DNA of 64,000 bases, taken from positions 62,001 to 126,000 of the forward strand of contig CAVRJE010000007.1 in NCBI GenBank assembly GCA_963721365.1, given 5' to 3'. The notes beneath the pieces are model-generated. The model was not told the origin of the DNA and searched no databases. It worked only from the letters and a program-made list of their open reading frames with translations. Numbering within the stretch: the stretch's first letter is position 1; the number at the start of each line of letters is the position of its first letter. This stretch comes from CAIQPS01 sp963721365. Lineage in GTDB: Bacteria; Actinomycetota; Thermoleophilia; RBG-16-64-13. This document shows positions 46,421-55,431 of the stretch, piece after piece. A program made the translations under genes and the position numbers.

Positions 46421-48620
46421 ATGAACCGATTCCGTTTCCGGCTGCGAGAGCGCCTTGCCGACTTCCGCGAGTGGATCGACAAGCGCAGCCCGTGGCGCTT
46501 CGAACTGGTGCTTCTCGCCTGCCTGGCCGTGGGACTCACCGTGATCATCTGGACGGCGTTCCTACCGGCCCTCAACGGTTTCTCCGCCGGCAAGCCGGCG
46601 CCGCGCGCCGTCGTGGCGGACCACACGGTGACCGTGCTCGACTTGGAGGCCACCGCGCAACTCAAGCAGCAGGTAGCCGAACTGGTGGAGCCGGTATATC
46701 AGGCAGACGAGCAAGCGCTACCCAAGGCCACCATGGATTTGGAGGACTTCTTCAGGCAGGCGGACAGGCTGCGGCAGACTGCCGCCGGCTCCGCCGACGC
46801 CGGCTGCGGCCGTCGAGGAACTGAAACAGCTGGCGCCGGCCACGACTTCGGACCAGACACTCCAGTATCTGCTCACTACCGACGCCGCCACCTACGACCT
46901 CTTGCAGCGCCAGGCGCTGGGCGCCCTGAAGACGGTGTACGCGGACAGTATCACCCCCGATTCGGTCGAGGCGGCGCGTCAGAGCCTCCGGTCGATAAGC
47001 GAGTCGCTGGCTACGTCCCCGGAGACCGCGCGAGCGGTGTACGAGGTGGCGGCCGGGTACATCGGGCCCAACCAGGTGCTCGATCAGGCCCAGACCCTCG
47101 TCCGGCAGAAAGCCGCCATGGACCAGGTGGCGCCGGTGACCGTCACCGTCCGCGGGGGCGACACTGTGGTTCAGAAGGGCGACACCCTCACGGCTCAGGA
47201 CCTGATCGTGTTCAAGGCGCTAGGGCTGACGGGCTCCCGCTCGGGTTGGGAGGTCTGGCTGGGCGTGTTCCTGCTCGTGCTGCTCGAGACGGCGATCTTC
47301 TCGCGGCTTCTCTACCGTTTCAACAGGGCGAGCGGCTTTCCCAACAACATGAAGCTCGCCTTGGTCTCGCTCCTGCTGGTGGCCACCGTTCTGGCGCGCT
47401 TGCTGATCATCGAGCCGCTCTCGCCCTACATCATCCCGGTCGCCGCCCTCGGCATGACCGTGGCGGTCATCCTGAACGCGCGAAGCGCGCTTCTCCTGGT
47501 CGCGCTGACATCGCTCAACATCGGCCTGCTGACCGACTTGGATATGCGGTACGCCATCGTGGCGCTCGTCGTCGGCGCCCTCTCACTCTACCTGGTGTCC
47601 CGGGTGAGCCAGAGGGCCGGGCTCATGGGAGCGGGTTTCGCCACCATGGGCATCGCCGCCCTCACCATCTTCAGCGTCGAGATGTTCACCGAGAGCTCTC
47701 TCGGCGCCGCCCTGCAGCAGGCGGCCTGGGGCCTTGCAAACGGAGTCCTTGCCGGGGCGCTGACCGTGCTCATCCTTCTCATCCTGGATACCGTGTTCAA
47801 TCTCACCACCCCGTTGCGGTTGCTCGAGCTCTCCAATCCTGCCCAGCCGCTGCTCAAGAGGCTGCTTCAGGTCGCTCCGGGCACCTACAACCACAGCATC
47901 CAGATGGGGAACCTGGCAGAGGCCGCCGCCGAAGCGATCGGCGCGAACCCGCTGCTCGCCCGGGTGGGCGCTTACTACCACGACGTGGGGAAGACGGTCC
48001 GGCCGGAGTACTTCGTCGAGAACCAGATGTACGTGGACAACCCGCACAATCGCCTGAATCCGAACCTGTCCAAGCTGGCGATCACTGCTCACGTCCGCGA
48101 TGGGGAGCACCTCGCCCGGCTGTACGGTCTGCCTCAGCCGGTGGTCGATATCATCAAGCAGCACCATGGGACCTCGGTGCTCGCCTTCTTCTATCACAAG
48201 GCCCTGGAGTCCACCAAGGACGCGGTCTATGAGGAGAGTTACCGATACGAGGAGCAGAAGCCCCGCTCGAAGGAAGCCTCCATCGTGATGTTGGCGGACA
48301 GCGTGGAGGCGGCGGCGCGGGCCATGCAGAATCCCACGCGGCGGAAGCTCCAGGGCATGATCCAGGAGGTCGTCAAGCAGAAGATCGAGGACGGCCAACT
48401 GGACGAATCCGACCTGACTCAGGGCGACCTGCACAAGATCCGCGATTCCTTCGACATGAGTCTACGCGGGCTGGTGGGGCATCGCATCGCCTATCCCGAA
48501 CGCAACGGGCAGGCTGAACGGCGCCGGGCTCCCGCGACCGCGGCCCAAGAGCGAGATAGGAGAGGAAGACCTCCGGGATCGGCTCCCGGAGTCGACGACA
48601 CCGCCAGAGACGAGTCATGA
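46421..48620 (+). CDS. 7TM-HD domain phosphohydrolase (PgpH/YqfF type), one frameshift
   Basis: About 732 residues after correction. ATG 46421 opens a short cytoplasmic part and a first helix (ELVLLACLAVGLTVIIW). An extracytoplasmic 7TMR-HDED-type domain follows and is broken by one extra base at about 46780-46800; the other frame continues PAAAVEELKQLAP. After it come a block of membrane helices (about 47240-47800) and a cytoplasmic HD domain with YNHSIQMGNLAE, ARVGAYYHDVGK and SIVMLADSVEAAAR. Relatives degrade cyclic di-AMP. It lies in the conserved phoH-pgpH-ybeY-dgkA cluster. The start is uncertain. Confidence 0.9.
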
Positions 48621-49090
48621 CCGTAGCCGTCGAAGTGGTCGACGACACCGGGCTGGTGACTCACCAGGAAATAGCAGGAGCGCTGGTCGAAGCAGTTCTC
48701 GACGCGGAAGGAGTCTCCGGGGAGGTCGCGGTAGCTTTCATAGACGAGGCCGCCATCACCGAGCTGAACCGGCGCTATCGGAAGTCGAACGTGCCCACGG
48801 ATGTCCTGGCGTTCGACTACGCCGCAGAGCCCGGTTGGCCCGCGGAAGAGGGCAGCGGCGGCGTGGCCGGGGAGGTGGCGGTATGCCCGCGGGTGGTGAT
48901 CCGCTACGCGGGCGAAGAGGGCCGCGACCCGGCGGCTCAACTAGGCTGGACCCTCATTCACGGCGCCTTGCACCTCGCGGGCTACGATCACGAGACAGAC
49001 CACGGCGAGATGCGCGCACGGGAGCAGAGGCTTCTGGAGCAGTTCGACGGTCTCGTACGGCTTCTCTCGGTGGCCGCCGGGCGCGGATAG
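48617..49090 (+). CDS. ybeY: Endoribonuclease YbeY
   Basis: 157 residues. The zinc motif HGALHLAGYDHETDHGEM carries the three histidines of this metal-dependent RNase, which matures the 3' end of 16S rRNA and polices ribosomes. NRRYRKSNVPTDVLAFDY is also typical. ATG 48617 overlaps the preceding stop by four bases. Confidence 0.95.
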   Translation: MTVAVEVVDDTGLVTHQEIAGALVEAVLDAEGVSGEVAVAFIDEAAITELNRRYRKSNVPTDVLAFDYAAEPGWPAEEGSGGVAGEVAVCPRVVIRYAGEEGRDPAAQLGWTLIHGALHLAGYDHETDHGEMRAREQRLLEQFDGLVRLLSVAAGRG

Positions 49091-49109
49091 CAGGAGGGTC
49101 GAGACAAGG

Positions 49110-49838
49110 GTGAGCATCCCAGGGCAACGCCGCCAGCACTCGCTCCTCCAGAGCTTCAACTACGCCTTCCAGGGGCTGGTCGCGGCCGTCAGGCACCAGC
49201 GAAACATGCGGGTGCATCTCGTGCTTGCCTTCGCCGTCTTGCTGGCGAGCATCTTCTTGAACCTCTCCCGGCTTCAGCTGGTGATGATCTTCGTCGCCGT
49301 CGCCTTTGTCTTCATCACCGAGATGATCAACTCCGCGATCGAGACCGTCGTGGACATGGTGACAGACGAGTTGGACCCTCGCGCCAAGGCGGCCAAGGAT
49401 ATGGCCGCGGGCGCCGTACTTATCGCGGCGGTCAACGCGCTGATCGTCGCCTATCTCGTGCTTGCCGACCGTCTGACTCACGTCTCGCTCGATCTTCTTA
49501 CCGTCATCAGGCGATCCCCTGCTCACCTCACGATGGTCGCCCTGGCTGTGGTCATCCTGGCCGTCATCGCGCTCAAGGCCAGTCGCAGGACGGGCACCCC
49601 GCTGTCGGGCGGGCTGCCCTCCGGCCATGCCGCTCTGGCTTTCGCCGGCTGGACCGCGGTGACCTTCGTGGTCGCCGGCCAGCCGCAGGCCATGCTGGTC
49701 AGCTTCATCGCCTTCATAATGGCCGTCCTGGTGGCCCAGACCCGCGTAGAGACCGGGATCCATTCCCTGCTCGAGGTGGTGCTCGGCGCGCTGCTGGGGA
49801 TCGGCGTGACGACGCTCATCTTCCAATTCTGGTTTTGA
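49110..49838 (+). CDS. Diacylglycerol/undecaprenol kinase fused to a PAP2 lipid phosphatase
   Basis: 242 residues in one uninterrupted frame. Residues 1-120 are a DgkA-type kinase with three helices and the motif EMINSAIETVVDMV, then KAAKDMAAGAVLIAA. Residues about 130-242 are a short PAP2 phosphatase with GGLPSGHAALAFAG and TRVETGIHSLLEVVLGALLG; the first PAP2 motif is replaced by a short basic loop (KASRRTGTPLS). Kinase and phosphatase could act on the same polyprenyl or diacylglycerol lipid in the inner membrane. GGAGG precedes GTG 49110. Confidence 0.88.
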   Translation: MSIPGQRRQHSLLQSFNYAFQGLVAAVRHQRNMRVHLVLAFAVLLASIFLNLSRLQLVMIFVAVAFVFITEMINSAIETVVDMVTDELDPRAKAAKDMAAGAVLIAAVNALIVAYLVLADRLTHVSLDLLTVIRRSPAHLTMVALAVVILAVIALKASRRTGTPLSGGLPSGHAALAFAGWTAVTFVVAGQPQAMLVSFIAFIMAVLVAQTRVETGIHSLLEVVLGALLGIGVTTLIFQFWF

Positions 49839-49846
49839 GGAAGGCC

Positions 49847-50275
49847 GTGGACGAAGACCGCCTGTCACCGGAACTGGGCCGCCTTATCGACGCGGCGAAG
49901 GCGGCGGCCAGGACGGCTGCGTCCGGCGCCACCGCGGCGGGCGAGCCCGCGGGCGCCGGCGCTGCGACGCCGGGCGGCGCCAAGGCGCATGGCGCGGAAG
50001 GGCCTACCCGGGCTGAGGGCTGGGCGCTCCTCGCGGCCGACGGGAGGGTCTACGCGGAGCCCGACGCGACGGCGGCTCTGAGCGCCGCCCTGGCAGCGGG
50101 CGCCCCCCAGCTTGTCGCCGCGGCCTTCGCCGTCGCCGGAGACTCCGCCGACACTCTGCTGCCGCGGGGCGACTGGCGGCGGGCGCTGACCGGCCTCGAT
50201 CCCGGATTGCCGGTGGTGGTGAAGTACCTGGGCCGCTGGGTGGTCGTCACCCTCGCGGAGATCCCGTCCGCATGA
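49847..50275 (+). CDS. Degenerate cytidine deaminase-like protein lacking the zinc site
   Basis: 142 residues from GTG 49847, with GAGGAAGG upstream (TTG 49835 is an alternative). An Ala/Gly-rich region of about 50 residues is followed by a segment aligning with cytidine deaminase: WALLAADGRVYAE where the family has GAAL..DG.IY, then PRGDWRRALTGLDPGLPVVV where it has PCG.CRQVL.E. Both zinc cysteines are changed (Arg107, Trp110) and no C/HAE motif is present. Active cdd commonly occupies this place beside ybeY and dgkA. Catalysis is therefore unlikely; a structural role or a decaying gene are both possible. The alignment was made by eye. Confidence 0.55.
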   Translation: MDEDRLSPELGRLIDAAKAAARTAASGATAAGEPAGAGAATPGGAKAHGAEGPTRAEGWALLAADGRVYAEPDATAALSAALAAGAPQLVAAAFAVAGDSADTLLPRGDWRRALTGLDPGLPVVVKYLGRWVVVTLAEIPSA

Positions 50276-50811
50276 GCCCGTCGCAGCCGACAGCGGGGGC
50301 CGGCGACCCAAAAATGACCCTCACCCGGGTCCGCAACCCCGGCGAGGAGCTGCTGCGCGAGCTGCAGGAATACGACCTCGAGGCGTTCGGAGCTACCGGT
50401 CTGCGCACATACGACCTGGCCGTCATGGCTCAGGCGGGGGCGGTCCTCGTAGCCCGTATCGATGCCGACATTGTCGGCGGCTGCCAACTGATGCGGGTGC
50501 TGGACGAGCCCGATTTCTTCTACGTGGTAGGTTTCTACATCCGCCCGCGGTGGAGAGGACAGCATCTCGGCCGGGAACTTCTGCGGCTGGTGGCGGAGCA
50601 AAGCCGGGCTCTGGGGGCGAGGGGGCTGGTGTTGACGGCCGCGCCCAGCAACTTCACGGCCCTGGCGTTGTACAAGACCGCGGGGTTCGTGGAAGACAGG
50701 TTCGTTCCCCATTTCTACGGGGATAAGGAAGACAGATACGTCCTGCGCTGGCGGTTCCCGGAAGGGGCACCGGAGGGGGCGAACGGGGAGGGCTTGCCGG
50801 GCAGTGTATGA
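50272..50811 (+). CDS. GNAT family N-acetyltransferase
   Basis: 179 residues. The acetyl-CoA binding core has FYIRPRWRGQHLGRELLRLV and ALGARGLVLTAAPSNFTALALYKTAGF, close to RimI-type GNATs. ATG 50272 overlaps the preceding stop by four bases. The short C-terminal tail is Gly/Glu/Pro-rich. The substrate is not predictable. Confidence 0.85.
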   Translation: MSPSQPTAGAGDPKMTLTRVRNPGEELLRELQEYDLEAFGATGLRTYDLAVMAQAGAVLVARIDADIVGGCQLMRVLDEPDFFYVVGFYIRPRWRGQHLGRELLRLVAEQSRALGARGLVLTAAPSNFTALALYKTAGFVEDRFVPHFYGDKEDRYVLRWRFPEGAPEGANGEGLPGSV

Positions 50812-50841
50812 TAGAAGACCGACGAAGGAGGTGGGCGGGCA

Positions 50842-51537
50842 GTGAGAGTCGAAGAGCTTGCCAAGACCATTGACAGCACCCTGCTCGAAGCGACAAGCAC
50901 GACCACAGCGGTCGAGGCTCTCTGCAGGGATGCCATCTCCTACCATTTCGCATCGGTCTGCGTCCTCCCATACTGCGTGCCCGTGGCCCGGCAACTGCTG
51001 CAGGGCTACGACGTCAAGGTCGGCACCGTCGTCTCCTATCCGTTGGGTGCCGATTCACAGCGCACCAAGATAACCGGGGCCGAGCAGGCCGTGGCCTTGG
51101 GAGCCGACGAGCTCGACGTCATCCTGAACATTCCCGCCATGTTGTCCGGCGACTTCCGGTACGTCCGCGACGAACTGCGGAGCGTCGTCCGCACCGTCCG
51201 CATGACGAGCGTGAACACGGGCCGCGGCCTCGTACTCGTCAAGGCCAACGTGGAGGCATACTACCTCGACGAGAAGCTCAAGCGTCTGGTCTGCAAGATC
51301 GTGGAGGATTCGGGGGCCGACTTCATCAAGACGTCCACCGGCTGTGCTCCGGGAGGGGCTACGGCCAAAGATGTGGAGTTGTTCCGGGATCTTCTGCCTG
51401 AGAGCGTCGGCGTGGACGCATCGGGCGGCATACGCACGGCCGAGGACGCCGAGTTGATGATCAACGCCGGCGCCGCCCGTATCGGCACCTCCTTCGCGGT
51501 GGATATCATCAAGGAATTCTCAGCCGGCAGGGACTGA
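50842..51537 (+). CDS. deoC: Deoxyribose-phosphate aldolase
   Basis: 231 residues. The Schiff-base lysine is K163 in ADFIKTSTG; GADELDVILNI and VKANVEAYYL are further family motifs, as is the phosphate loop GVDASGGIRT. It cleaves 2-deoxyribose-5-phosphate to glyceraldehyde-3-phosphate and acetaldehyde. GTG 50842 lies behind AAGGAGGTGGG, and TATGAT at 50806-50811 could be a -10 element. Confidence 0.94.
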   Translation: MRVEELAKTIDSTLLEATSTTTAVEALCRDAISYHFASVCVLPYCVPVARQLLQGYDVKVGTVVSYPLGADSQRTKITGAEQAVALGADELDVILNIPAMLSGDFRYVRDELRSVVRTVRMTSVNTGRGLVLVKANVEAYYLDEKLKRLVCKIVEDSGADFIKTSTGCAPGGATAKDVELFRDLLPESVGVDASGGIRTAEDAELMINAGAARIGTSFAVDIIKEFSAGRD

Positions 51538-51574
51538 GCCAACCCGTTAGGGACCGAGCCGGGGAGACAGAGGA

Positions 51575-51644
51575 GGCTGCTGGAAGACGAAACTTCGGCC
51601 GCCAAAACGCTCTGGGCGGCGCCATGCGTCGTCCCCCAGCAGCC
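51575..51644 (+). other. Nested three-tier stem structure between deoC and recO
   Basis: Three helices are stacked inside one another: GGCTGCTGG (51575-51583) with CCAGCAGCC (51636-51644), GACGA (51586-51590) with TCGTC (51629-51633), and GCCGCC (51598-51603) with GGCGGC (51615-51620). The whole ends seven bases before the recO GTG, and no U-tract follows. I recognise no known RNA family in it. It may be a transcription end signal for deoC or a leader structure of recO. Confidence 0.5.
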
Positions 51645-51651
51645 TGTCGGC

Positions 51652-52371
51652 GTGAGCTCCCGTTTCTTCACCACCGATGCGCTTGTCATCGGTTCCATGC
51701 GCTACCGGGAGGCCGATCGGATCGTCACGCTCTACACCCGCGACCGGGGACGGTTGAGCGCGATCGCCAAAGGGGTACGGCGGACCAAGTCCAAGGTAGG
51801 CGGCAGGCTGGAGCCCTTCAGCCTGGTGAGAGCAAGCCTCTATTCCGGCCGCGGCGCTCTGTATACCGCGATGGGGGTCGAGACCGTCCGCACCTTCCAG
51901 GGAGTCCGCGACGAGCTGTTCCGCATGGAAGAAGGGGCCCGCCTTCTGACCGCCGTCAGGCATCTCTTCCCCGGCGAGGAGGCGAGCGCTCCCGCCTTCA
52001 ATCTTCTGGTGCGGGGGGTCGCCCGCCTCGCCGAAGCTGAAGACGCGGCGACGGCTTCAGGAGTGGTTCTAGCCACCCGGCTGAAGCTGCTGGTGCTGCT
52101 CGGGTATGCGCCCGAGATGTCGCGTTGCGCAGGCTGCGGCAGCGAGGGGCCGCTCTACGGTTTTTCCCCCGGCCTCGGCGGCGTGGTCTGCGAGTCCTGC
52201 GTCGAAACAGGCGGCACGACCTGCTTCGCCCTCAGCGCCGGGGCAGTCTCGACACTACGTATTCTGTGCGTGAACGCGCTCGCCGACGTCAAGGACCTGG
52301 AGCTCGACGACCGGGCGACGGCCGAAGTCGAACAGGTGCTGGCGCAGACGCTCGCCTTTCACGGGCACTGA
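51652..52371 (+). CDS. recO: DNA repair protein RecO
   Basis: 239 residues. An N-terminal OB fold (TTDALVIGSMRYREADRIV, VRRTKSKVGGRLEPF) is followed by a helical domain with the zinc ribbon CAGCGSEG and GGVVCESCVE. RecO loads RecA on SSB-coated DNA with RecR. GTG 51652 has no clear ribosome-binding site; the preceding bases can pair into a long stem. Confidence 0.93.
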   Translation: MSSRFFTTDALVIGSMRYREADRIVTLYTRDRGRLSAIAKGVRRTKSKVGGRLEPFSLVRASLYSGRGALYTAMGVETVRTFQGVRDELFRMEEGARLLTAVRHLFPGEEASAPAFNLLVRGVARLAEAEDAATASGVVLATRLKLLVLLGYAPEMSRCAGCGSEGPLYGFSPGLGGVVCESCVETGGTTCFALSAGAVSTLRILCVNALADVKDLELDDRATAEVEQVLAQTLAFHGH

Positions 52372-52410
52372 GCGGAGGGACGGGCAACCCCGCCTCCGGC
52401 TAATTGCGAC

Positions 52411-52434
52411 GCTCCGCAACGACGCCTGCGGAGC
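52411..52434 (+). terminator. Hairpin between convergent recO and guaB
   Basis: GCTCCGCA (52411-52418) and TGCGGAGC (52427-52434) form a perfect 8-bp stem with an 8-base loop between two convergent genes. It could serve both strands, but no U-tract is present on either side. Confidence 0.45.
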
Positions 52435-52440
52435 CGCGGC

Positions 52441-53922
52441 CTATGAGAAGGGGAGCCGCCGTTCGTAGTTGGGCGCTTCCTTGGTGATCTGCACGTCGTG
52501 CGGGTGGCTCTCGGCGAGCCCCGCGGCGGAGATGCGGGTGAAGCGCGCCTTCTTGTGCAGGTCCTCCACAGTGGCGGAGCCTGTGTAGCCCATGCCGGCC
52601 CGCAGGCCGCCCACGAGCTGGAAGACCACGTCGCCAAGGGGTCCCTTGTGGGGCACCATGCCTTCGATGCCCTCGGGCACCAACTTCTTCTGGTCTTCCT
52701 GGAAGTAGCGGTCGGCGCTGTGGCCTTCGCTCATGGCGCCGACGGAGCCCATCGCGCGGTAGACCTTGTAGCTTCGCCCCTCCCAGAGGATCCGCTCGCC
52801 GGGGCTCTCGGTGGTGCCGGCGAACAGTGACCCGATCATGACGCTGTGCCCACCGGCCGCGAGGGCTTTGACCACGTCGCCCGAGTAGCGGATGCCTCCG
52901 TCGGCGACCACCGGGATCCCGTACTTGTAGGCCTCAGCGGCGCACGCGGAAATGGCTGTGATCTGCGGCACACCACAGCCCGTGACCACTCGGGTCGTGC
53001 AGATCGAACCCGGGCCGATGCCGACTTTCACGCAGTTGACGCCCCTGTCGATCAGCGCCCTGGTCCCGTCGGCCGTCGCCACGTTGCCGGCCATCAGCTC
53101 TATGTCGGGGTATCTCTCTCGGATCTCTTCGATGGCGTCGAGCACGCCGCGGGAATGGCCGTGGGCGGTGTCGATGCAGATGATGTCGGCCTGAGCCTCC
53201 ACCAGGGCCTGGACCCGGTCGGCGGTGTCCTTCGCCACACCTACCGCGGCCCCCACGCGCAGCCGGCCCAACTCGTCCTTACAGGCCTCGGGGAACTCGA
53301 TCATCTTCGTGATGTCTTTGATGGTGATCAGCCCTCGAAGCTTGAAGTCGTCGTCCACCACAAGCAACTTCTCGATCTTATGGATCTTGAACTGGACGAT
53401 CGCTTGGTCCAGGGTCGTCCCCACGGGGACGGTCACCAGGTTCTCGGAGGTCATGAGCTCCGTGATGGGTTTGGAGAAGTCGGTCTCGAAACGGGTGTCG
53501 CGGTTGGTGACGATGCCGGCCAGCCGCCCGTCGGGATGGATGATCGGGACTCCCGAGATCCGGTACTCCTTCATGAGGGCCTCGGCGTCGCCGTAGCTGG
53601 CCGTCAGGGGCAGAGTGATGGGGTCGACGATCATCCCCGCCTCGCTCCTCTTCACCTTGCGGACCATCTCGGCCTGGCGATCGACGGGCTGGTTCTTGTG
53701 GATGATGGTCATCCCGCCCTCTCTCGCCAGCGCGATGGCAAGGGCGGTCTCGGAGACCGTGTCCATGGCGGCGGACAGCAGCGGGATGTTGAGGGCGATC
53801 TTACTGGTCAGGCGGGAGCGGACGTCCGTCTCTTTTGGAAGCACCCCCGATTCCGCCGGGATCAGGAGGATGTCGTCGAAACTAAGGCCTTCCCCAACTA
53901 TTTTCCGATCCCAGTCGATCAC
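52441..53922 (-). CDS. guaB: Inosine-5'-monophosphate dehydrogenase
   Basis: 493 residues. It oxidises IMP to XMP on the way to GMP. The barrel has SFDDILLIPAESGVLP, the catalytic loop GIGPGSICTTR with the active-site Cys, and the flap region EGIEGMVPHKG. Two CBS domains are inserted at about 95-205. The start is GTG 53922, with GGGAGG five bases before it on the minus strand. Confidence 0.96.
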   Translation of the reverse strand: MIDWDRKIVGEGLSFDDILLIPAESGVLPKETDVRSRLTSKIALNIPLLSAAMDTVSETALAIALAREGGMTIIHKNQPVDRQAEMVRKVKRSEAGMIVDPITLPLTASYGDAEALMKEYRISGVPIIHPDGRLAGIVTNRDTRFETDFSKPITELMTSENLVTVPVGTTLDQAIVQFKIHKIEKLLVVDDDFKLRGLITIKDITKMIEFPEACKDELGRLRVGAAVGVAKDTADRVQALVEAQADIICIDTAHGHSRGVLDAIEEIRERYPDIELMAGNVATADGTRALIDRGVNCVKVGIGPGSICTTRVVTGCGVPQITAISACAAEAYKYGIPVVADGGIRYSGDVVKALAAGGHSVMIGSLFAGTTESPGERILWEGRSYKVYRAMGSVGAMSEGHSADRYFQEDQKKLVPEGIEGMVPHKGPLGDVVFQLVGGLRAGMGYTGSATVEDLHKKARFTRISAAGLAESHPHDVQITKEAPNYERRLPFS

Positions 53923-54048
53923 GCCGACCTCCCTTTTCCGGTGATTCTAGCGAAAACCGCCCGTGAATGCATGGCGGTGTCACCCGATGAGGGTACTGTC
54001 CGGCTCCGCCGCTATAGTATGAGCCGGGGTTCTAGTTGGAGGTTGGAC
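53923..54048. promoter_or_regulatory. Divergent promoter region of guaB and rmuC
   Basis: For guaB, TAGAAT on the minus strand (53949-53944) is a likely -10. For rmuC, TATAGT (54013-54018) is a likely -10, enclosed by the inverted repeat CCGGCTC (54000-54006) and GAGCCGG (54021-54027). Neither has a clear -35. The repeat could be an operator. Confidence 0.45.
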
Positions 54049-55398
54049 ATGTCTCAAGCACTGACGGTCGTCTCTTTTGTCCTGCTGCTGGTTGCCGTGG
54101 TCCTGCTGGTGCTGCTGCTACTGCGGCAGCGCGAGAGACTCGCGGACGCCTCGCTTCGGGAGCTGACGCAAGGTCAAGAACGCGGCGAGCGCCTGGTGCG
54201 CGAAGAGATGGGTCGTAGCCGGCTGGAAGCGGCTCAGAGCTCGCAGCAGGTACGCGAAGACGTGGCGACAGCCATGAAGGGCTTGGGCGAGTCGGTCATC
54301 AACAGCATCAGCCAGATCGGGGTCCAGCAAAAGGGTCAGTTCGACACCTTCGCAAGACAGCTCGTGGCATTGACCGAGTTGAACGAACGGCACATGAACG
54401 ACCTTCGGACGACCGTCGACAATCGCCTCAAGGAGATGCAGAGCGACAACGCCACGAAGCTCGAGCAGATGCGGCAGACCGTCGACGAACGGCTCACCTC
54501 GACGCTGGAGCAGCGCCTCGGCGAATCGTTCAAGCAGGTGAGCGATCGGCTCGAGCAGGTCCACAAGGGTCTGGGTGAGATGCAGTCGCTGGCCGCGGGG
54601 GTGGGCGATCTCAAGCAAGTGCTGACGAACGTGAAGACCAGGGGAACCTGGGGCGAGGTGCAGCTCGGCACGCTGCTGGAGCAGATCATGAACCCCGAGC
54701 AATACGCCGCGAACGTGGCCTGCAAGCAGGGTTGCGCGGAGCGAGTCGAGTTTGCCATCCGGCTGCCGGGTCAGCCGGGCCGAGATGGGGAGGAGGTCCT
54801 GCTACCGATCGACGCCAAGTTCCCCGTGGAAGACTACCAGCGCATGCTCGACGCACAAGACAAGGGTGATCTTTCGGGCATGGACTCGGCGCTCAAAGCG
54901 CTAGAAGTCCGGGTCAAGGCTTCGGCCAAGGATATCCAGACGAAATACCTGGACCCACCAAGGACCACGGACTTCGCGATCATGTTCTTGCCCACCGAGG
55001 GGCTATATGCGGAGGTCCTTCGTCGCCCGGGGTTGGTCGAATCGCTGCAAAGCAACTTCCGGGTGTTGGTCACGGGGCCTACCACCTTGGGAGCGCTCCT
55101 GAACAGCCTGCAGATGGGGTTCCGCATCCTGACCGTCGAACAGCGTTCGAGCGAGGTGTGGCAGCTACTCGGGGCGGTGAAGACCCAGTTCGGACAGTTC
55201 GGCGGTCTACTGGAGAAGGTGCACACGAAGCTCGACCAGGCTTCTTCCACGATCGAAGACGCGGCCAGAAAGAGCCGCACGATCGAGCGGAGACTGAGGA
55301 CCGTCCAGGAGCTACCGGGAGAGGCCGCCGGCAGTCTCCTGTCTCTCGGCGGCGCTGAAGAAGGGGAATGGAGCGGCAACGGCGCCGCGGATGAGTAG
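54049..55398 (+). CDS. rmuC: DNA recombination protein RmuC
   Basis: 449 residues. An N-terminal membrane helix (about 5-24) leads to a coiled coil of about 150 residues and the RmuC core with KTRGTWGEVQLGTLLEQI, LPIDAKFPVEDYQRM and TDFAIMFLPTEGLYAEVLRR, a nuclease-like fold. RmuC limits inversions at short repeats. ATG 54049 follows TTGGAGG. The open frame extends far upstream antisense to guaB, but that part is a shadow. Confidence 0.93.
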   Translation: MSQALTVVSFVLLLVAVVLLVLLLLRQRERLADASLRELTQGQERGERLVREEMGRSRLEAAQSSQQVREDVATAMKGLGESVINSISQIGVQQKGQFDTFARQLVALTELNERHMNDLRTTVDNRLKEMQSDNATKLEQMRQTVDERLTSTLEQRLGESFKQVSDRLEQVHKGLGEMQSLAAGVGDLKQVLTNVKTRGTWGEVQLGTLLEQIMNPEQYAANVACKQGCAERVEFAIRLPGQPGRDGEEVLLPIDAKFPVEDYQRMLDAQDKGDLSGMDSALKALEVRVKASAKDIQTKYLDPPRTTDFAIMFLPTEGLYAEVLRRPGLVESLQSNFRVLVTGPTTLGALLNSLQMGFRILTVEQRSSEVWQLLGAVKTQFGQFGGLLEKVHTKLDQASSTIEDAARKSRTIERRLRTVQELPGEAAGSLLSLGGAEEGEWSGNGAADE

Positions 55399-55431
55399 CT
55401 CGGCGGCGGCCGTCTGCTAAGCTTCGCGCTC

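Noticed and set aside
52846..54048. Open frame on the plus strand running antisense through guaB into rmuC
   Set aside because: The opposite strand encodes intact GuaB, and RmuC begins at ATG 54049 with a good ribosome-binding site, so the upstream part is a chance extension.
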